DNA of 18,488 bases from CAYXXN01 sp964469055 (GTDB taxonomy: Bacteria > Acidobacteriota > Thermoanaerobaculia > Multivoradales > JAHEKO01), in NCBI GenBank assembly GCA_964469055.1, contig CAYXXN010000043.1:1-18488 (forward strand). The letters run 5' to 3'. How positions within the stretch are numbered: the stretch's first letter is position 1; every line of letters begins with the position of its first letter. The notes beneath the pieces are model-generated. The model saw nothing but the letters and a program-made list of their open reading frames with translations, made no database searches and was not told where the DNA came from. Below, piece after piece: positions 13,900 through 18,488 of the stretch. Both the position numbers and the translations under genes were made by a program.

Positions 13900-13909
13900 C
13901 TAGTCGACG
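13890..13909. repeat. Inverted repeat spanning abutting convergent stop codons
   Basis: CGTCGA (13890-13895) and TCGACG (13904-13909) are perfect complements around an eight-base loop, and the whole 20 bases are an 18/20 palindrome. The loop contains both stop codons: TAG of the protease at 13897-13899, and the reverse-strand TAG of the membrane protein gene at 13900-13902. There is no T-tract, so a bidirectional intrinsic terminator is not established. Confidence 0.4.
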
Positions 13910-14607
13910 AGCGACGAGGCTCGGCCGGCGCGGTAGAGGAGCCAGAGGCCGACCATCTGCACCAGGTGGTAGAGGTCGTTGTGGTTGAAGTGCCGGTGCG
14001 GATCCCAGCCGGCCTGTTGGAGGGCGGCGGCGACCAGCGAGACCGCGATGCCGCCGGCCGCCCACGGCGCCCAAAGCGCTCGCTGCCGCCGCCAAGCGAG
14101 GGCCGCCAGCAGCAGCAAGAGGAGGAGGGCCGTGCCGTAATCGAGGACCGCCCAGCGGAAGTCGCCGTCGCTCGCCGCGCGCCGCAGCGTGAACCCGAGC
14201 TTGATCCCCAGTGCCACCGCGGCCCAGCGCGCGGCGCCGGCCGATAGGACGAGGGAACAGCCGCCGAGGAGCAGGCCGAAGCTCGCCACCCCGAGCGCCC
14301 AGAGCGTCGCCGTCCACAGCAGCCGCGTGTCACGAAGGGGAGCCAAGGCGTGCGCCGCGCCGCCCAGCGCCGCAGCCACGGCCAGGGCGGCGAAAGCCGA
14401 CGCCCACGCCGCCCGCGCTCGCCCCGGCGGCGAAGCGGCCAGGCGTACGGCGAAGACGGCCGCGACCAGCGCGAGAAGGAGATCGGTGGCGAAGGTCATG
14501 GGTTCCGCCGGCCGTCCGCCCGTCGCGCGCAGCGTCACCGCCGCGAGCGTCGCGATCGCCGCGACGACGGCGACCTCGGTCACCGAGAAGGCCCGCTCGC
14601 TCGCCAT
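13900..14607 (-). CDS. Polytopic membrane protein with His-rich motif (resembles DUF6962-type proteins)
   Basis: The 235-residue product has about seven hydrophobic spans (roughly 11-27, 39-57, 66-86, 96-121, 127-140, 156-172, 182-198) and a final span after the motif at 215-227. Notable is WDPHRHFNHNDLYHLVQM (201-218), with His at 204, 206, 209 and 214, plus H86 in GGAAHAL. This pattern recalls DUF6962-family membrane proteins. The His/Asp cluster is also reminiscent of membrane metal hydrolases of the ceramidase-like (CREST) group. That second comparison is only inference. The ATG at 14607 is chosen because it directly precedes the first membrane segment. No Shine-Dalgarno is seen, but GATACT lies eleven bases upstream. 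It is divergent from addB and its stop abuts that of the metalloprotease. Confidence 0.75.
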   Translation of the reverse strand: MASERAFSVTEVAVVAAIATLAAVTLRATGGRPAEPMTFATDLLLALVAAVFAVRLAASPPGRARAAWASAFAALAVAAALGGAAHALAPLRDTRLLWTATLWALGVASFGLLLGGCSLVLSAGAARWAAVALGIKLGFTLRRAASDGDFRWAVLDYGTALLLLLLLAALAWRRQRALWAPWAAGGIAVSLVAAALQQAGWDPHRHFNHNDLYHLVQMVGLWLLYRAGRASSLVD

Positions 14608-14636
14608 GGGGAGCGCGCAGTATCCCACCGCCGCGG

Positions 14637-14665
14637 TTGACAGCGACAGGGCGCCGTGGTCGCAT
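14637..14665 (+). promoter_or_regulatory. Possible promoter for addB
   Basis: A perfect -35 hexamer TTGACA (14637-14642) is followed after 17 bases by TCGCAT (14660-14665), a poor -10 with three of six matches. It ends ten bases before the likely GTG start of addB at 14676, so a transcript would have almost no leader. The first part overlaps the likely promoter zone of the divergent membrane protein gene. Confidence 0.35.
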
Positions 14666-14675
14666 TGCCGCGACC

Positions 14676-17600
14676 GTGAGCCTGCCGCCTCCGAGCCGCC
14701 GCGCCGTCGTGCGCCTCGGCCGCGGCCCGCGGGACTGCGAGCGCAGACTTCTCGCCGACCTGGCACCGCTCCTCGGTGGCCTCGCCGCCGAGCCGGTCCT
14801 CATCGTGGTGCCCTCGCGCAGTCTCGCCCTCCACCTGCAAGCGCGTCTGGTCGAGCACTTCGGCCGGCCGGTCCTCGGAGTGCGCTGCACCACCCTCTGG
14901 GCCCTCGCGGTCTCGATTCTCGAGGACGCCGGCTCGCCACCGGCGCGGCAGATCGACCTCTTTCCCCTCCTCGCTCGGCGCCACGCCCGCGCCGAGGCGT
15001 TGCTGGCCGCCGACCTGGGAGGCCTGCGCGACGGCTACGGCGCGCTCCTCGGATCGGTGCGCGACCTGCTCGACGCGGGCCTCGAGGCGGACCACGTGCC
15101 GGCCGTCGAGGACGCCCTCGCCCAACCGCCTCGCGGCGTGACGGCGCGGGAAGCGGCGCGGGCGCTGAGCGTGGCCCGGGTCGCCGGCGCCACGGCGCGC
15201 GATCTCGCCGCCTTCGGCGGCGGACGCCGCTCCGACCTCCTGCGCCGCGCCGCCGAGGCGGTCGCGGCGGGCGGCCCGCTCCGTTGTCGGGCGCTCGCGG
15301 TCTTCGGCTTCGCGGATGCGACCGGTGTCGCTGGCGATCTGCTGGTCGCCCTTCTCGAGGGCGCCGCCGGCACGCTCTATCTCGACCAGCCGCCGGACCC
15401 GCTGGCGCCGGAACGCGCCGATGCGGGCGTCGCCTTCAGCGATCGCTTTCACCAGCGTCTCGCCTTGGCGGCCGCCTTCGAGCCCGTGGCCGCCGGGCCG
15501 CTCCCGTCTCCCGACCTCGCGGCCTTCAGCGCGCTCGGCAGCGAGGCCGAGGTGCGGGAGGTGGCGCGACGCGTGCGCGATCTGCTCGACGGCGGCGCCC
15601 GGCCGGAGGCGATCGGCGTCGTCGCCCGGCGCCTCGATGCCTACATCTCTCCCCTGCGCGTGCAACTCAATCGCCTCGGCATCCCCTACTCCGGGCTCGC
15701 CGCCACCGGACCGCCGGGACCCGATGGGCGCCGGGCTCGCGCTCTGCTGGAGCTCCTGCGGTCGCGGCAGCGCACGCCCGTCGACCGCTGGCTCGAGGCC
15801 TCGGCCCGTCGCCTGCTCGGCGCCCGCGCCCACCAGCTACGGGCCGCCCTCTTCGGTCAGGGGGCCGGCCGGCTGGAGGACGTCACCCTCCCCGAGGCTC
15901 GCCACCAGGCCCCAGCGACGCGACGCCGCTCCCACCGCCGCCGCGGGTCCATCTCCTCCGCCGTGCTGCAGATCGCCGCCGAGGCGGCAAGCGAGATCTG
16001 CACGCGCTTGACCGATTGGCCGGCCGGGACCGCGGCCGAGCATGCCGCCCGGCTCTTGTCGCTCCTCGATGAGCAGCTCGGCTGGGACCAGGACTTCGCA
16101 CCGCGACAGGCGATCACCGCCGTCCTCGCCGCGCTGCCGGCCGACCTGGTGCTCGAGCTCGAGGAGCTGGTCGAGCTGCTGGCCCCGGCGCTCGAGGCCT
16201 GTGGCCTCGATCCGCTCGGCGGCGCCGGCGCCGGCGTGCAGGTGCTCGACGTCATCGAGGCCCGCTCGCGGACCTTCGAGCACCTCTTCGTGCTCGGTTT
16301 GAATCGCGGCGTCTTCCCGCGGCTCGTGCACGAGGATCCCATGCTGCCCGACGGCGTGCGCGCGGCCCTCGGCGCGCGCGGCGCCGGCGTGCTGCCGGAC
16401 CTGGCCGAGAAGCGGGTGGGCTTCGACGAGGAGCGCTTCCTCTTCGCGCAACTCGTCGCCGCGAGCCCCCGCGTGACGCTCTCCTGGCAGGAGAAAAACG
16501 ACGACAACCTGCCCCTGGCCGTCTCGCCGCTCGTCGCCCGTCTCCTCGCTTCGGCGGGAGCGCCGACCCCGCTCCCGGCCATTCGGCAGGCGGTTCTCGA
16601 CCCGGGGCGCGGGCCGCTGACGGCGAGCGAGGCGGCGATCGTGACCGGGCTCGCCCGCGACCGCGCGGCGCTCCGCGCCGTCCTCGGCTCGGTCCTCGGC
16701 GACGGCGGACGCAGTGACACCGAGGGCGGCGCGCTGGCCGCGGCGCGCGTTGAGCTCCTCGACGAGCTCGATCCACAGCGCGGCACGCCCCACGGCGAGC
16801 GCTTGCAAGGCGCCCTCGGCCCCTTCTTCGGTTTCGTCGGCGCGGCCGGGGACGACGATCCGCGCAGCGCGCAGCCGCTCTTCGTCACCCATCTCGAGCG
16901 GCTCGCCGAGTGCCCCTGGCGCTTCTTCCTCGAGCGCCTGCTGCGGCTCGCGCCGGCGCCGGATCCGCTCGAGGTGCTGCCCGGCGTCGAGCCACGGCTG
17001 GTCGGCAGCCTGGTGCACGAAGTCCTACGGGCGATCGTCGAGAACGAGATCGGCTCGCCGCCCGTCACCCTCGACGAGGCCCGCCTGCGCCTCGGCGTGC
17101 CGGTGGCCTGGCCCGACGAGACGCGGCTCGCCCGCCTCCTCTCGAGGTGCGCCGAGGCCATCGTCCGCGAGGAAGGGCTGCCGCTGCCGGGTCTCGCCCG
17201 CGCCTTGGCGGCGGCGGCGGCGCCGATCCTCGAGTCGGCACGAGAGCGGGAGTGGGACGACGACACGCTGCCCGAGGTCCTGGCGGCGGAGATCGAGGGC
17301 GGGGTGAGCGTCGAGGACGGCGCCGGCCGGCCGCGCCGCATCGGCTTCAAGGCCGACCGGGTCGATCGCCGGGGCGACGCGCTGCGCCTCACCGACTACA
17401 AGACCGGCCGCAGCGTTCCCTTCCGGCAGAGCGCCCCCGAGGCGCGGCGACGCGAGATGCTCTCCGCCGTCGAGCGCGCCCGGCTGCTGCAAGCCGCCGC
17501 CTACGCCTTGGCCGGCGGCCACACGGACGACGAGGGGCGCTACCTCTACCTCCATCCCGACCTCGACCCTGACCGACCACGCAGCGGGACGGTGCGGGGC

Positions 17601-17888
17601 GCCGACGACGGCATCGCCGAGGCCTTCGGCGGCGCCGCCCGCGCCGCGCTCTCGGCCTGGGACACGGGCGCCTTCTTTCCCCGCTTCCTGCTGCAGGACC
17701 GCTCCGCCGAGCACCCGCACTGCGAGCGCTGCGAGGTGCGCGACGCCTGCCTGCGCGGCGACTCGGGAGCGCGGCTGCGCTTCGAGGCGTGGCTGGAGCG
17801 TCACCTGCCGCGACCGGTGGCGCCGGCGCCGGCCACCGCCGGCGAGGCGGTCCTCCTGGCACTGTGGCCGCTCGGAGGCGAGGAATGA
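14676..17888 (+). CDS. addB: AddB-like helicase-nuclease subunit (PD-(D/E)XK nuclease with iron-sulphur staple)
   Basis: AddB pairs with AddA to resect double-strand breaks and load RecA. The 1070-residue product carries an inactive-looking superfamily-1 helicase fold: PVLIVVPSRSLALHL early, but no Walker A lysine loop. LVARSFEHLFVLGLNRGVFP-like core sequence occurs as FEHLFVLGLNRGVFP in mid-protein. The C-terminal nuclease has SLVHEVLRAIV, D894/D897 in KADRVDRRGD, and D907-Y-K909-TG as the catalytic D-x-K. Four Cys fit the AddB Fe-S cluster: C746 in AECPWRFFLERLL, and C1016, C1019 and C1025 in CERCEVRDAC. The start is taken as GTG 14676. The frame is open 155 codons further upstream, but there it is only antisense to the membrane protein gene. 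The stop overlaps addA as ATGA. It could also be labelled simply PD-(D/E)XK nuclease family protein. Confidence 0.88.
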   Translation: MSLPPPSRRAVVRLGRGPRDCERRLLADLAPLLGGLAAEPVLIVVPSRSLALHLQARLVEHFGRPVLGVRCTTLWALAVSILEDAGSPPARQIDLFPLLARRHARAEALLAADLGGLRDGYGALLGSVRDLLDAGLEADHVPAVEDALAQPPRGVTAREAARALSVARVAGATARDLAAFGGGRRSDLLRRAAEAVAAGGPLRCRALAVFGFADATGVAGDLLVALLEGAAGTLYLDQPPDPLAPERADAGVAFSDRFHQRLALAAAFEPVAAGPLPSPDLAAFSALGSEAEVREVARRVRDLLDGGARPEAIGVVARRLDAYISPLRVQLNRLGIPYSGLAATGPPGPDGRRARALLELLRSRQRTPVDRWLEASARRLLGARAHQLRAALFGQGAGRLEDVTLPEARHQAPATRRRSHRRRGSISSAVLQIAAEAASEICTRLTDWPAGTAAEHAARLLSLLDEQLGWDQDFAPRQAITAVLAALPADLVLELEELVELLAPALEACGLDPLGGAGAGVQVLDVIEARSRTFEHLFVLGLNRGVFPRLVHEDPMLPDGVRAALGARGAGVLPDLAEKRVGFDEERFLFAQLVAASPRVTLSWQEKNDDNLPLAVSPLVARLLASAGAPTPLPAIRQAVLDPGRGPLTASEAAIVTGLARDRAALRAVLGSVLGDGGRSDTEGGALAAARVELLDELDPQRGTPHGERLQGALGPFFGFVGAAGDDDPRSAQPLFVTHLERLAECPWRFFLERLLRLAPAPDPLEVLPGVEPRLVGSLVHEVLRAIVENEIGSPPVTLDEARLRLGVPVAWPDETRLARLLSRCAEAIVREEGLPLPGLARALAAAAAPILESAREREWDDDTLPEVLAAEIEGGVSVEDGAGRPRRIGFKADRVDRRGDALRLTDYKTGRSVPFRQSAPEARRREMLSAVERARLLQAAAYALAGGHTDDEGRYLYLHPDLDPDRPRSGTVRGADDGIAEAFGGAARAALSAWDTGAFFPRFLLQDRSAEHPHCERCEVRDACLRGDSGARLRFEAWLERHLPRPVAPAPATAGEAVLLALWPLGGEE

Positions 17889-18488
17889 CCACCCTCGCGC
17901 CGGCGGCGACCCTCCGCGAGGCCGACGAGCGCGCCCGCATCACGGCCCAGACCGAGTTCGACCGCCCGGTGATCCTCACCGCCGGCGCCGGCACCGGCAA
18001 GACGACGGCCCTGGTCTCGCGCGTCCTTGCCTGGTGCCTCGACCGAGGCTGGGAGCGGTCGGCCGCCGAGCTGGGCGAGGGGGCGCCCGCCGAGCGCATC
18101 GCCGGCCAGGCGCTGGACGGGGTGGTCGCCATCACCTTCACCGAGGCGGCCGCTGCGGAGATGGCGGCGCGCGTCGGCGACGCCCTGGCGGCGCTCGCCC
18201 GGGGCGCGGGAGCGGACGATGCGGCCCGGCGCGGCTTCCGCGCCGAGGAGCTGGGAGCGGCGGCACGGGCGGCGCTCGCCGAGCGAGCCGAGCTGCTGCT
18301 CGCCGGCCTCGACCACCTGACCGCGGAGACGATCCACGCCTTCTGCCGGCGCCTCCTGGCTCGGCATCCCCTCGCCGCCGGCATCCATCCGCGCATCGAG
18401 GTGGACGCCGATCTGGCGGCGAGCGAGGAGGTGATCGCCGAGGTTGTCGAGCGGGCGGCACGGCACGCCTACGCTTCGCCCCGCTCGC
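17885..18488 (+). CDS. addA: AddA-like UvrD/Rep-family helicase-nuclease, N-terminal part (3' truncated)
   Basis: The frame starts with ATG inside the addB stop (ATGA, preceded by GAGGA) and runs open to the window end, giving about 201 residues. It shows a superfamily-1 helicase beginning: a Q-motif region ITAQTEFDRPVILTAGAG leading into the Walker A loop AGAGTGKTT (K39). Next come motif Ia as VVAITFTEAAAAEMAARV, and TIHAFCRRLLARHP, which is typical of AddA/RecB/UvrD proteins. In AddAB this subunit supplies the 3'-5' motor and one nuclease; the C-terminal nuclease domain would lie beyond the edge and is not seen. The overlap with addB argues for translational coupling and a stoichiometric complex. 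RecB-like identity cannot be excluded without the rest, but the AddB partner favours AddA. Confidence 0.88.
   Translation, partial: MTTLAPAATLREADERARITAQTEFDRPVILTAGAGTGKTTALVSRVLAWCLDRGWERSAAELGEGAPAERIAGQALDGVVAITFTEAAAAEMAARVGDALAALARGAGADDAARRGFRAEELGAAARAALAERAELLLAGLDHLTAETIHAFCRRLLARHPLAAGIHPRIEVDADLAASEEVIAEVVERAARHAYASPRS

Noticed and set aside
14211..14675. Upstream in-frame extension of addB
   Set aside because: The 155 extra codons are Arg/Pro/Ala-rich antisense of the membrane protein gene. AddB-like sequence starts only near 14676.
1..18488. CRISPR array, tRNA/rRNA genes, insertion sequences or phage genes
   Set aside because: No regularly spaced repeats, cloverleaf-like sequence, transposase or integrase motif was seen on either strand.

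Overview
The window is a GC-rich bacterial chromosome segment whose intergenic gaps are mostly only tens of bases. An lpxC gene indicates an outer membrane with lipid A. AddAB-type recombination genes, a CstA carrier, an ADP-glucose glycogen synthase and a secreted metzincin with a C-terminal DGFESG motif fit an Acidobacteriota-like organism (perhaps the Thermoanaerobaculia/Holophagae side). This placement is inference from gene content; no rRNA or marker gene is present to confirm it.

Layout. (1) Bases 1-2640 look like an accessory or edge zone: the C-terminal end of a probable Hsp20 chaperone, a 380-base gap with no convincing gene, then four short genes in alternating orientation (DUF1801 protein, small four-helix membrane protein, ABM-type monooxygenase-like protein, membrane-anchored SRPBCC-like protein). 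They look less GC-extreme than the rest. (2) 2673-5080, minus strand: glgA (glycogen synthase) overlaps by one base with a class II histone-deacetylase-like amidohydrolase. (3) 5129-7563, plus strand, divergent from glgA across a 48-base control region: two paralogous ATP-grasp ligases overlapping by ATGA. (4) 7571-12363, all minus strand, in transcription order: nagZ, a receiver-domain-LpxC fusion, a short cstA, and a secreted DUF1579 protein that has its own promoter. (5) 12460-13899, plus strand: a secreted HExxH metalloprotease. (6) 13900-14607, minus strand: a His-rich polytopic membrane protein whose stop codon abuts that of the protease. (7) 14676-18488, plus strand: addB and the start of addA (ATGA overlap), a helicase-nuclease pair for double-strand-break processing, cut by the window edge.

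The most unusual element is the fusion of an NtrX-like phospho-receiver domain to a catalytically intact LpxC. It implies that the committed step of lipid A synthesis is under two-component control. It sits in one gene run with the peptidoglycan-recycling enzyme NagZ and a CstA-type carrier. The second point of interest is the tandem pair of uncharacterised ATP-grasp enzymes, both lacking the usual Asn of the ExN metal motif. A third is that several genes carry a -10-like hexamer only 8-11 bases before the start codon and no Shine-Dalgarno, which suggests leaderless transcripts.
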